Notes under the pieces: model-generated | Told to the model about the DNA's origin: nothing | The model's input: only the letters and a program-made list of their open reading frames with translations | Database searches by the model: none | Assembly (NCBI GenBank): GCA_025464735.1 | Contig: JAODMX010000448.1 | Location: 1-10,049 of the forward strand | Direction: 5' to 3' | Source: Frondihabitans sp. | Lineage (GTDB): Bacteria; Actinomycetota; Actinomycetes; Actinomycetales; Microbacteriaceae | DNA: 10,049 nucleotides | Program-made: the position numbers and the translations under genes | Part shown: one piece after another, positions 1-6,249 of the stretch | Layout: the number at the start of each line of letters is the position of its first letter | How positions within the stretch are numbered: position 1 is the first letter of the stretch

Positions 1-2426
1 ATCTCCTCTCCCGATTCAGGATCGGCGCCGACGGTGCGCGGCAGGTCGAGGAGACGCAGGGCAGTGTCGAGGTCGATCGAATCGACGTCCATCGACTTGA
101 ACAGAGAAGCCGTGCGCTCCTTGGGCAAGGCCTTCTTGGCCGGAGCCCTTTTGGCGGGTGCCTTCTTGGCCGGAGGCGCCTTGGTGAGCGTCGTCCCGGA
201 TTCGGTCGAGGCGGCGACCACCTCGGGTGCGGCCTCGATGATCTCTCCGGTCTCCGAGTCCACCGCGATGTCCGCGTCGACCTCAGAGACCTCGGCGACA
301 CGCTCCGTCACGTAAGGCCCGAATCGACCGTCTTTGGCGACGACCTCTTTGCCGGAGTCGGGGTTGACACCGAGGACGCGGTCTCCGATCACGGGAGCGT
401 CGATGAGTTCACGGGCCTTGGCGGGCGTGAGTTCGTCAGGCGCCAGATCTTCGGGCACGTTGACGCGACGAGGGTTCTCAGGATCGATTCCGGGAGCCTC
501 CAGGTACGGGCCGTAGCGCCCGATCCGAAGGGTCAGACCTTCGCCGATCGCAATCGAGTTGATGTCGCGCGCGTCGATCTCCCCGAGGTTGTCGACGACC
601 GTGCGCAGTCCGCGATGCGACGCATTGCCGAAGTAGAAGCCCGTCAGCCACTCGACGCGATCGGCTTCGCCGCCCGCGATGAGGTCGAGGTCATCTTCCA
701 TGCTGGCAGTGAAGTCGTATTCCACGAGATCGCCGAAATAGTCTTCGAGCAATCTGACGACCGAGAAGGCGATCCAGTTGGGCACAAGTGCCGTGCCCCG
801 GGGCGTGACATAACCACGGTCGACGATCGTCGACATGATCGCCGCGTAAGTCGAGGGCCGCCCGATACCGAGTTCCTCCAGCGTCTTGACCAGGCTCGCC
901 TCGGTGTACCGCGGAGGAGCGCTCGTGTCGTGACCCTTGGCTTCGACGTCGTCGATGCCAAGGGTCTGCCCCTCTTTGAGGACGGGAAGCTTGGCATCGG
1001 CCGGCGAGGCGTCGGCGTGACGTTCTTCGTCTTGCCCCTCCTCGTAGGCTGCGAGGAAGCCACGGAAAGTGATGACTGTTCCGGTGGCGACGAACTCGGC
1101 GAGGGTACCCGGCTGGGCGCGCGGGGCGATGCCCTCCACGGCGTCGGCGGTGGTCGCCGCAACGACGACCGACGCGGTCGACCCCTTGGCGTCCGCCATC
1201 TGCGAGGAGACGGTGCGCTTCCAGATCAGGTCGTAGAGCTTCCAGTCGTTGCCGCGAAGCGTCCCCTCGAGCTGCGACGGCGTCTTGAAGGTGTCGCCGG
1301 AGGGGCGGATCGCCTCGTGCGCCTCCTGCGCGTTCTTGCTCTTGCCGGTGTAGACCCGCGGCTTCTCGGGAACGGTGTCGTTGCCGTAGAGCTTCTTCGC
1401 CTGCGAACGCGCGGCGTCGATCGCCTGCTGCGAGAGCGCAGGCGAGTCGGTACGCATATAGGTGATGTAGCCGTTCTCGTAGAGCGACTGGGCGACACTC
1501 ATCGTCTGCCGTGCGGAGAACCGAAGCTTGCGCGCCGCCTCCTGCTGAAGCGTCGAGGTCGTGAAGGGCGCCGCCGGACGACGCGTGTAGGGCTTCGATT
1601 CGACGGACTGCACCCGGACGCCGACGTTCGGGCGGTAGAGTGCCGTGGCGAGAGCCTGCGCGGCCTCGGAATCGAGAGTGATCGCTTCACCCTTGAGGAC
1701 TCCGCGATCGTCGAAGTCGCGGCCACTAGCAATACGACTGCCGTTGACACGAACCAGTCGCGAGGAGAACGGCGAGCGCTCGTCGGTGGGCGAGAAGGTC
1801 GCTGTCAGATCCCAGTAGCTGGCCGAGATGAACGCGAGACGCTCGCGTTCACGATCGACGACGAGTCGAGTCGCAGCCGACTGGACACGACCCGCCGACA
1901 GCCCCGGCCCGACCTTGCGCCACAGAACGGGCGAGACCTCGTAGCCGTAAAGCCGGTCGAGGATGCGGCGGGTCTCCTGTGCGTCGACCAGCGCGGTGTC
2001 GAGTTCGCGGGTATTCTCCTGCGCCTTCTGGATCGCGTCTTTGGTGATCTCGTGGAAGACCATCCGCTTGACCGGGACCTTGGGCTTCAGTTCTTGCAGC
2101 AGGTGCCACGCGATGGCCTCGCCCTCTCGGTCCTCATCAGTAGCGAGGTAGAGCTCGTCGGCACCCTTGAGCGCGCGTTTGAGGTCGGCGACGGTCTTCT
2201 TCTTCGCGTCGGAGACCACGTAGTAGGGCTCGAAGCCATTGTCGACATCGACGGAGAACTTGCCCATCAGGCCCTTTTTGAGCTCAGCGGGGAGGTTCTT
2301 GGGCTCGATGAGGTCGCGGATGTGGCCGACCGAGGCCAACACCTCGTATCCGCTGCCCAGATACTGGCCGATCGTTTTCGCCTTGGCAGGCGATTCGACG
2401 ATGACCAGCTTCTTCGTGCCTGGCAC
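1..2426 (-). CDS. topA: DNA topoisomerase I (type IA), 3' end outside the window
   Basis: This enzyme relaxes negatively supercoiled DNA by cutting one strand through a tyrosine-DNA link and passing the other strand. About 808 codons are visible; actinobacterial TopA usually has about 900-970 residues, so the C-terminus lies beyond position 1. The TOPRIM domain opens with LVIVESPAKAKTI (catalytic Glu11) and has the acidic DEDREGE motif at residues 97-103. The active-site tyrosine is Tyr323 in YITYMRTDS. The core ends near EASLVKTLEELGIGRPSTY. C-terminal TopA repeats follow (GRYGPYL near residue 638, GRFGPYV near 703, DPESGEE at the edge), with a Lys/Ala/Pro-rich linker at about 745-770 between repeats. 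No zinc-finger cysteine clusters are seen, as expected for this phylum. The GTG start at 2426 is preceded by AAGGAG at 2431-2436, four bases away. A long antisense reading frame across this gene is a GC-bias shadow. Confidence 0.97.
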   Translation of the reverse strand, partial: MPGTKKLVIVESPAKAKTIGQYLGSGYEVLASVGHIRDLIEPKNLPAELKKGLMGKFSVDVDNGFEPYYVVSDAKKKTVADLKRALKGADELYLATDEDREGEAIAWHLLQELKPKVPVKRMVFHEITKDAIQKAQENTRELDTALVDAQETRRILDRLYGYEVSPVLWRKVGPGLSAGRVQSAATRLVVDRERERLAFISASYWDLTATFSPTDERSPFSSRLVRVNGSRIASGRDFDDRGVLKGEAITLDSEAAQALATALYRPNVGVRVQSVESKPYTRRPAAPFTTSTLQQEAARKLRFSARQTMSVAQSLYENGYITYMRTDSPALSQQAIDAARSQAKKLYGNDTVPEKPRVYTGKSKNAQEAHEAIRPSGDTFKTPSQLEGTLRGNDWKLYDLIWKRTVSSQMADAKGSTASVVVAATTADAVEGIAPRAQPGTLAEFVATGTVITFRGFLAAYEEGQDEERHADASPADAKLPVLKEGQTLGIDDVEAKGHDTSAPPRYTEASLVKTLEELGIGRPSTYAAIMSTIVDRGYVTPRGTALVPNWIAFSVVRLLEDYFGDLVEYDFTASMEDDLDLIAGGEADRVEWLTGFYFGNASHRGLRTVVDNLGEIDARDINSIAIGEGLTLRIGRYGPYLEAPGIDPENPRRVNVPEDLAPDELTPAKARELIDAPVIGDRVLGVNPDSGKEVVAKDGRFGPYVTERVAEVSEVDADIAVDSETGEIIEAAPEVVAASTESGTTLTKAPPAKKAPAKRAPAKKALPKERTASLFKSMDVDSIDLDTALRLLDLPRTVGADPESGEE

Positions 2427-2637
2427 GGGACTCCTTGAGTGATGAAAACTACTGCTTGCGAACTGCGCAAGCGGCTGGGGGTACGTGGAGCGACTCTGTT
2501 GCCAGCGGCAGCAGTGTCGAGGACACGTGTGTGTGTCGGTGTCCGACGGCCTCGTCGCCGAGACGATCGGTGTGATCGCGCGATGTTGGTGCATCCGACA
2601 GGCACACCATACACACACCAAGCCAGACTCTCGCTCC
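2427..2637. other. Spacer between the tad operon and topA (topA leader)
   Basis: This 211-bp stretch holds no convincing protein gene. It contains the topA leader with its Shine-Dalgarno, a 9-bp dyad (separate entry) and alternating GT/AC tracts. A GT-rich run lies near 2526-2535 and an AC-rich run near 2610-2619; they are complementary to each other. The bases GGACAC (2520-2525) and GTGTCC (2538-2543) form a short hairpin around the first run. I see no hairpin with a U-tract that would end the tad transcript, so read-through into topA is possible. A TATGGT hexamer lies on the minus strand near 2605-2610 but lacks a good -35 partner, so the topA promoter remains unplaced. Confidence 0.6.
2452..2474 (-). 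promoter_or_regulatory. Inverted repeat in the topA leader
   Basis: GCTTGCG (2454-2460) and CGCAAGC (2466-2472) form a perfect 7-bp dyad around a 5-base centre. It extends to 9 bp if one G-T pair is allowed (2452-2474). It sits about 26 bases upstream of the topA start. On the minus strand it is followed by a short run of T (GTTTTC), so it could be a weak attenuator hairpin in the mRNA. It could equally be a protein-binding palindrome near the promoter. Supercoiling- or attenuation-based control of topA is an inference only. Confidence 0.35.
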
Positions 2638-3051
2638 TCATTTCTTGGAAGCGTCAGTGGTGCTGCTTTCTTCCCAGCTCGGTTGACCGGCCGTCGCGGT
2701 CACTTCGATCGGCACACCGGAGAGCGTGGACGACACCGTGACAGTGACGGTCGAACCGTCGACGTCGCACGCCCCCAGACTCACCGAGTTGCTCTCGGCC
2801 AGGCGACTCGCCGCATCGCAGGGTTCTCCTGGAATCAGCCCCGAGGCCGCATCGGCAGCGGCAAGCGCGGCTGCATCGGCAGCTCCGCCGAGTCGGTGGC
2901 GTTCCACCAGGAGAGAGGCGGACCCTGCGACTGCCGCGGTCGTCGTAACACCGATGGCGAGAAGCGCCACCGCGATGACGGAGATCGCGCCAGAATCGGA
3001 TCCTAAGCGACGCCCCACTTTGTCAGCCGTGTTCGTCCTGGGCGTACTCAT
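2638..3051 (-). CDS. TadE/TadG-like protein of the helicase/secretion neighbourhood (Rv3654c-like)
   Basis: This is a small membrane-anchored protein of 137 residues and the last gene of the tad operon. After a short basic N-terminus it has one hydrophobic helix (about residues 22-47). This is followed by RHRLGGAADAAALAAADAA, the typical pattern of TadE/TadG-like proteins, and a small extracytoplasmic domain with two cysteines (Cys78, Cys95) that could form a disulfide. Unlike the two genes upstream, its SGAISVI segment has no glutamate five residues after the glycine, so prepilin-type cleavage is less likely. The ATG at 3051 is chosen because it overlaps the upstream stop in an ATGA arrangement, indicating translational coupling; an in-frame start at 3072 would lengthen it by seven residues. 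The role is probably a minor pseudopilin or assembly factor. Family assignment is good; the function is inferred. Confidence 0.85.
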   Translation of the reverse strand: MSTPRTNTADKVGRRLGSDSGAISVIAVALLAIGVTTTAAVAGSASLLVERHRLGGAADAAALAAADAASGLIPGEPCDAASRLAESNSVSLGACDVDGSTVTVTVSSTLSGVPIEVTATAGQPSWEESSTTDASKK

Positions 3052-3434
3052 AGGCCGCCCTCCGGCGCACAACTTCTCGCGCTCAACGGAATTGTTGCCG
3101 GAATCGGGCCGAGGGCGACGACTCGCTCGAGCCGCACACAGACGAGAGTCTCGCGCTCGACCGACATCGATGCGCCCGGGGCGAGCCGGTCAACGACTTC
3201 GGCAGCAAACGCGTCGTCGCCACGGCCGAGCGCCCTGGCCGAGAGGCCGGCGGCGTCGGCGAGCCGGATCGCGTCGGTAGCCACGGCGAGTGCGGCGACG
3301 CAGGCGCCGACGAGAAGGACAGCCATCGGCGCGACCAACGCGAACTCGGCCGACACGGATCCGCACTCCTGCCGCCAGCGCGTGCCTCGCCATCGGACGA
3401 CATCGGACCGAACGGTGCCGGAGACAATCCGCAC
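3048..3434 (-). CDS. TadE-like pilus assembly / pseudopilin protein (Rv3655c-like)
   Basis: This 128-residue protein has a basic N-terminal segment, then GSVSAEFALVAPMAVLL and a single membrane helix (about residues 26-52). A small exported domain with cysteines at 98 and 121 follows. Gly25 followed by Glu30 matches the G-x4-E pattern recognised by prepilin peptidases in Flp and TadE pseudopilins. The gene starts with GTG at 3434, three bases after the stop of the pilin-like gene, with no clear Shine-Dalgarno, so it probably depends on coupled translation. Its stop overlaps the next start (ATGA). It is expected to work with the neighbouring pilin-like peptide and ATPase in a Tad-type surface or secretion machine. 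Family placement is firm from the N-terminal motif and context; cleavage is inferred, and no peptidase gene is in the window. Confidence 0.87.
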   Translation of the reverse strand: MRIVSGTVRSDVVRWRGTRWRQECGSVSAEFALVAPMAVLLVGACVAALAVATDAIRLADAAGLSARALGRGDDAFAAEVVDRLAPGASMSVERETLVCVRLERVVALGPIPATIPLSARSCAPEGGL

Positions 3435-3437
3435 TCG

Positions 3438-3704
3438 TCAGCCGACCGTGAGCGCCTGACGCACGAGGTCGGTGAGGATGCCCTGCACCTCACCCGAGCG
3501 CATGATCGCCACGAGGAGGCCGGCGAACGACACGGCAGCCATGATCACGATCGCGTACTCGGCCGTCGCGGCCCCCGACTCGTCGAGAAGACGAATCACC
3601 CTGCGCCTTCGAGGACGGCTGCACCGTGGCCCGGCAGCGAAAGGCCCAAACGCACGAAGGACTGCCCGAAAGCGGGATGGAGAAGAAGAGGGAGCGGATG
3701 GCAT
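3438..3704 (-). CDS. DUF4244-family Flp pilin-like peptide (Rv3656c-like)
   Basis: This 88-residue peptide ends in a Flp-type pilin segment, DESGAATAEYAIVIMAAV. Gly44 and Glu49 give the G-x4-E prepilin-peptidase signature, and a single hydrophobic helix runs over about residues 50-67. The tail SGEVQGILTDLVRQAL fits the actinobacterial DUF4244 family. The ATG at 3704 is supported by AAAGG seven bases upstream. A GTG at 3599 would give a 53-residue form without the Arg/Pro/Ser-rich N-terminus, and AAGG precedes it too, so the true start is uncertain. The peptide is likely the main structural subunit, cleaved at the membrane and polymerised by the TadA ATPase. A 99-base gap separates it from the membrane platform gene, unlike the tight overlaps elsewhere in the operon. 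Confidence 0.85.
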   Translation of the reverse strand: MPSAPSSSPSRFRAVLRAFGPFAAGPRCSRPRRRRVIRLLDESGAATAEYAIVIMAAVSFAGLLVAIMRSGEVQGILTDLVRQALTVG

Positions 3705-3803
3705 ATGACGGCCTTTCTCGAGACGGAGACGACGAGGTGATGCACCAGCCTGTCTCGGCCGGCCCGATCGCGCGGCCGTGCCGACGCATCTGTGGACAAG
3801 TCG
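3705..3803. other. Internal gap in the tad operon before the pilin-like gene
   Basis: This 99-bp gap is the only sizeable break within the tad genes. On the minus strand it contains a TTGTCCACA site near its upstream end, a GC-rich imperfect dyad (CGGCC/GGCCG around 3760-3780) and the Shine-Dalgarno of the pilin-like gene. Separate control of the pilin, by an internal promoter or by mRNA processing, would fit the position. I cannot assign a -35/-10 pair with confidence. Confidence 0.4.
3791..3799 (-). other. Perfect match to an actinobacterial DnaA box
   Basis: The minus strand reads TTGTCCACA here, which is the consensus DnaA box of high-GC Actinobacteria. It is a single site five bases downstream of the tadB/C-like stop codon and is not part of a cluster, so it is not an origin. 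It may be chance, a titration site, or a site where DnaA or a similar protein affects the pilin-like gene. Confidence 0.35.
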
Positions 3804-4817
3804 TCACGCGCGGGCGGCTGTGGAGGAGAGGAGCGCGAGGAAGAGGGGGACGACTCCGACGAGGAGGAAGGCGGGGAGGATGCAGACGCCCAGCGGCAGC
3901 ATCAGCAGGACCCCGAGCCGCTCGGCTGCCTTCCCCGCAGCGGCACGCGCATCGCGCCGTCGCTCGTCGGCTGCCGAGCGGAGGAGGGAGGCGGCCGGGA
4001 TTCCAGCCCGTTCGGAGAGCCTGACCAGCACCGCGATCTCCTCCGGCGGGGTGGGCTCGTGAGCCTGACGACAGTAGGTCTGCAGGGCGTCTTCGACCCG
4101 GGCACGAGCGACTGCCCACGAGCCTCCGCCGCCGAGCGCGGTCGCGACGAGATCGAGATCGAGGCCCGGAACTACCGACGACGGGGCTGCCGACGCCACC
4201 AGACGTCGGTTCCAGCCGCGCGCGACGAGCACCAGCACCGTGGCCGACCCGAGACACCCCCACCCGACGGGTCTGGAGAGCAGTACGCCCGGCGTGTCGA
4301 GGCCGAGCGCAAGGCCGAGAAGGAGTCCGAGGGCGGGGAGCGCCAACACGACGCGCGACGTTGCGACCGGTCCACTCAACGCGACCTCGCCGTCCCGTCG
4401 CGCTTGCCCCACCGATCTCGACGATTCGGCAGCCGAGCGGAGACTCAGCGCGAGCGGCGCGCCCGTCTCCTCCGCGACCGACCAGGCCGCGGCCACCTGC
4501 CTCCATTCGTCGACCGAGGAGCTCCCGCCCGAGCTCGAACGCGATGCGGGCCGTCCACGGGTCCGCTCCCGCGACCCCGCCGCGAACGCGTCGACAATCG
4601 CCGGCGCACCGGGCTGACCGGCGGCGAGGGTCGCGGCCACTTCTGCGAACCCCGGATGCTGTGACACTGCGGCCAGATGTGACCACGCAGCGGCGGGAGG
4701 TACACCCGCTTCGAGGAGCACTGCGAGGCGATCGAGCACGAGCGCGGTCGCGGGCGGGTTGGAGTCGGGTGTGTCACGGATCCTGATTCGCCCGCGGAGC
4801 GCACGCCGCAGCATCAT
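3804..4817 (-). CDS. Tad platform membrane protein, TadB and TadC halves in one chain (T2SSF family)
   Basis: This 337-residue inner-membrane protein is expected to form the platform on which the TadA ATPase drives assembly of the pilin-like subunits. Two T2SSF-like units are visible. The first has LDRLAVLLEAGVPPAAAW and AWSVAEETGAPLALSLRSAA in cytoplasmic helices (about 25-150), then membrane helices at about 154-172 and 186-200. The second has EEIAVLVRLSERAGIPAASLLR and a basic stretch (about 215-300), then a long hydrophobic end at about 302-332. The first unit resembles TadB, the second TadC. In mycobacteria these are, from memory, two genes (Rv3658c and Rv3657c), so this looks like a fused form. 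The ATG at 4817 overlaps the stop of tadA (ATGA); a second ATG follows directly. Function is inferred from family and operon. Confidence 0.88.
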   Translation of the reverse strand: MMLRRALRGRIRIRDTPDSNPPATALVLDRLAVLLEAGVPPAAAWSHLAAVSQHPGFAEVAATLAAGQPGAPAIVDAFAAGSRERTRGRPASRSSSGGSSSVDEWRQVAAAWSVAEETGAPLALSLRSAAESSRSVGQARRDGEVALSGPVATSRVVLALPALGLLLGLALGLDTPGVLLSRPVGWGCLGSATVLVLVARGWNRRLVASAAPSSVVPGLDLDLVATALGGGGSWAVARARVEDALQTYCRQAHEPTPPEEIAVLVRLSERAGIPAASLLRSAADERRRDARAAAGKAAERLGVLLMLPLGVCILPAFLLVGVVPLFLALLSSTAARA

Positions 4818-5947
4818 TCGGTCACGCCCGGCTCAGCACGGACGACGAGACGCCCGTCTCGGGCGAGCGCAAGTGCGGAGGCCCCGGCGACGCGACGCCC
4901 GCAGGGACCTCGCTCAAGATGCACCACGACGTCGAAGGCGCTCACCGCCTGCCGTGCCAGTGCTTCGGCCGAGAGTCCGGCCAGGGCACCGAGCGCCTCG
5001 AGGCGCGCCGGAACGCTCTCGATGCCGTTGGCGTGCAGTGTGCCCGCGCCGCCGTCATGCCCGGTGTTGAGCGCCGAGAGAAGTTCGCGGAGCTCTTCAC
5101 CGCGGCATTCCCCGACGACCAGCCGATCGGGCCGCATCCGCAGCGCCTCGCGAACGAGACGGGCGAGATCGATCGTCCCCGCACCCTCGAGATTGGCCTG
5201 CCTCGTCTCCAGGGAGACGACATGCGGGTGCTCGATCCGAAGCTCGGCGACGTCCTCGATGGTCACTATGCGGTCCGAAGGCGAAGCCGCAGCGAGGAGT
5301 GCACCAAGAAGCGTCGTCTTGCCGCTCCCGGACGCGCCGGTCACGAGGACGTTGGAGCGTCGCTCGACATGCTCGACCAGCACCGACCGTGGAACCACAG
5401 TGAAGACGCCACCCGCCTCGAGGTCGTCGAGAGTGAGCTCTCGGATGCTGGGAGCACGAATCGACAGCAACGCACCGCCGCGCGAGACCGGCGGGAGAAC
5501 CGCGTGCACTCGGATCCCGTCCGCCAACCGCACGTCGGCACAGGGCGTCGCCTCGTCGACATGGCGCCCTCCGAGAGCAACGAGGCCCACGGCGAGACGC
5601 CGGGCAGACTCGCGGTCGAGGTGAAGCGCTCGCACACGAACGGCACCCTCGCCCCGGTCGACCCACACGTCGCCGAGAGCGTTCACGAAGACGTCGGTAA
5701 CCCGCGACTCACGCAGGAGAACGCCCAGCGGACCGAACTGTCGGGGTACATCTCGTTCTATCGCATTTTGTCCCCCGATCTGATCAGGTGGTGTCACCCG
5801 CGTCGAGCTCGGCGGAGGGGCCTCGACGACGAATCGCGCGGGCTGTGCTCGAGTGCCCACGGACGCGTCCCGGTGGGGGTGAGGGTCAGGAGTCGAAGTC
5901 ATGCTCGACCGTAGGGTCATGACGATCCGGGGTAGACCGTTCTGCAC
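4814..5947 (-). CDS. tadA: TadA/CpaF-type secretion ATPase
   Basis: This hexameric GspE-type ATPase powers Tad pilus assembly or secretion at the cytoplasmic membrane. Numbered from GTG 5947 (377 residues), the N-terminal domain includes LGVLLRESRVTDVFVNALGDVWVDR. The Walker A motif is GASGSGKTT with Lys210. An aspartate box follows (IVTIEDVAELRI, 227-238). Walker B is RLVVGECRGEE (275-285), and the histidine box is NTGHDGGAGTLHAN (294-307). All catalytic elements are present. The GTG at 5947 is chosen because the purine-rich AGGGAAGGGGG lies directly upstream. ATGs at 5920 and 5902 are alternatives without good ribosome sites, and the conserved part starts later in every case. It is the first gene of the operon; the TadZ/Ssd gene found upstream of it in mycobacteria is absent. 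The 6C RNA lies about 110 bases upstream on the same strand. Confidence 0.94.
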   Translation of the reverse strand: MQNGLPRIVMTLRSSMTSTPDPHPHRDASVGTRAQPARFVVEAPPPSSTRVTPPDQIGGQNAIERDVPRQFGPLGVLLRESRVTDVFVNALGDVWVDRGEGAVRVRALHLDRESARRLAVGLVALGGRHVDEATPCADVRLADGIRVHAVLPPVSRGGALLSIRAPSIRELTLDDLEAGGVFTVVPRSVLVEHVERRSNVLVTGASGSGKTTLLGALLAAASPSDRIVTIEDVAELRIEHPHVVSLETRQANLEGAGTIDLARLVREALRMRPDRLVVGECRGEELRELLSALNTGHDGGAGTLHANGIESVPARLEALGALAGLSAEALARQAVSAFDVVVHLERGPCGRRVAGASALALARDGRLVVRAEPGVTE

Positions 5948-5980
5948 ACCCCCTTCCCTGAAACGACGCCGATGTCGGCA

Positions 5981-6014
5981 CTGTGGAGGACAAGAGACGC
6001 GGGCCTCTCCACAG
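5981..6014. repeat. 8-bp inverted repeat upstream of tadA
   Basis: CTGTGGAG (5981-5988) and CTCCACAG (6007-6014) form a perfect 8-bp dyad with an 18-base spacer. It lies between the 6C RNA terminator and the tadA ribosome site, so it is either in the tadA leader or at its promoter. It could bind a dimeric regulator or fold in mRNA. The half-site is related to the TGTGGA core of DnaA boxes but is not a full match. Confidence 0.35.
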
Positions 6015-6060
6015 GCGAACGAAACGACGCCAGGCCGTCCTGACAGCACGACGAGGCGTT

Positions 6061-6103
6061 AAAAAGAGAGGGGCGGCACCTGTTGGGGGGAACGGGTGCC
6101 GCC
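6061..6103 (-). terminator. Rho-independent terminator of the 6C RNA
   Basis: On the minus strand a 13-bp stem (GGCGGCACC paired with GGTGCCGCC, plus TGTT/AACG with one wobble in plus-strand terms) is followed by CCTCTCTTTTT. The T-tract is only on the minus-strand exit side, so this ends leftward transcription. The only plausible transcript is the small RNA. Confidence 0.85.
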
Positions 6104-6160
6104 ACAGCAACGGACGATTGGGGGGAATCGTTGGCGTTGCTCGTCAGAACGAATCCGACT
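6061..6160 (-). ncRNA. 6C small RNA (B11-like)
   Basis: A roughly 100-nt RNA on the minus strand with two stem-loops, each with a six-cytosine loop. Stem 1 pairs AGCAAC/GTTGCT and ACGATT/AATCGT (plus-strand 6106-6141) around the C6 loop at 6120-6125, with an asymmetric internal loop. Stem 2 has 13 base pairs (6072-6084 with 6091-6103) around the C6 loop at 6085-6090 and is followed by a T5 tract, acting as terminator. A promoter fits the predicted 5' end at 6160, an A. This architecture is the defining pattern of the actinobacterial 6C RNA family. The M. tuberculosis member B11 lies, from memory, at the same place, upstream of the tad genes on the same strand. C-rich loops are thought to pair with G-rich ribosome sites of target mRNAs in trans. 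The exact ends and targets here are inferred. Confidence 0.9.
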
Positions 6161-6166
6161 CGAATG

Positions 6167-6194
6167 AGTGTACCCCATCCGGCCGATCGCGCAA
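6167..6194 (-). promoter_or_regulatory. Promoter of the 6C RNA
   Basis: The minus strand has TTGCGC (6189-6194) and TACACT (6167-6172) separated by 16 bases. This fits a housekeeping-sigma promoter with the actinobacterial TANNNT -10. The predicted start is the A at 6160, seven positions past the -10, which gives an RNA of about 100 nt ending at the terminator. Confidence 0.7.
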
Positions 6195-6215
6195 GAGACC
6201 GAAACCGGTTGCGCG
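6188..6215. promoter_or_regulatory. Operator-like dyad overlapping the 6C RNA -35 box
   Basis: CGCGCAA (6188-6194) and TTGCGCG (6209-6215) are perfect inverted 7-mers separated by 14 bases, with a smaller ACCG/CGGT dyad inside. The left half covers the -35 box of the 6C RNA. The site lies between the divergent 6C RNA and acs, so a bound regulator could affect either. No known regulator is recognised from the half-site. Confidence 0.4.
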
Positions 6216-6249
6216 AAGCATCCGGATCCGAGCCCCCTCGCTCTGCCCG

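Noticed and set aside
115..190. Lys/Ala/Pro repeats in topA as an assembly error or tandem repeat
   Set aside because: The codons vary and the frame is kept into another TopA repeat. Mycobacterial TopA also has a basic linker at the same place.
615..2438. A 607-codon open frame on the plus strand
   Set aside because: It is antisense to topA, whose motifs are complete on the minus strand. The translation is Arg/Asp/Gly/Val-rich without any domain, typical of GC-rich shadow frames.
3792..4664. A 290-codon plus-strand frame
   Set aside because: It is antisense to the T2SSF membrane protein and is composed of charged low-complexity sequence, so it is not coding.
6007..6014. Second DnaA box near the tadA leader
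   Set aside because: CTCTCCACA differs from the TTGTCCACA consensus at two positions, too weak to call as a separate DnaA site.
6072..6103. Hairpin taken as a terminator for plus-strand transcription
   Set aside because: No T-tract follows on the plus strand, and no plus-strand gene lies upstream of it. The U-tract is on the minus-strand exit, and the hairpin is stem 2 of the 6C RNA.
6120..6125. G-runs on the plus strand as a G-quadruplex
   Set aside because: There are only two separated G6 runs with no further runs at suitable spacing. They are explained as the C6 loops of the small RNA on the other strand.
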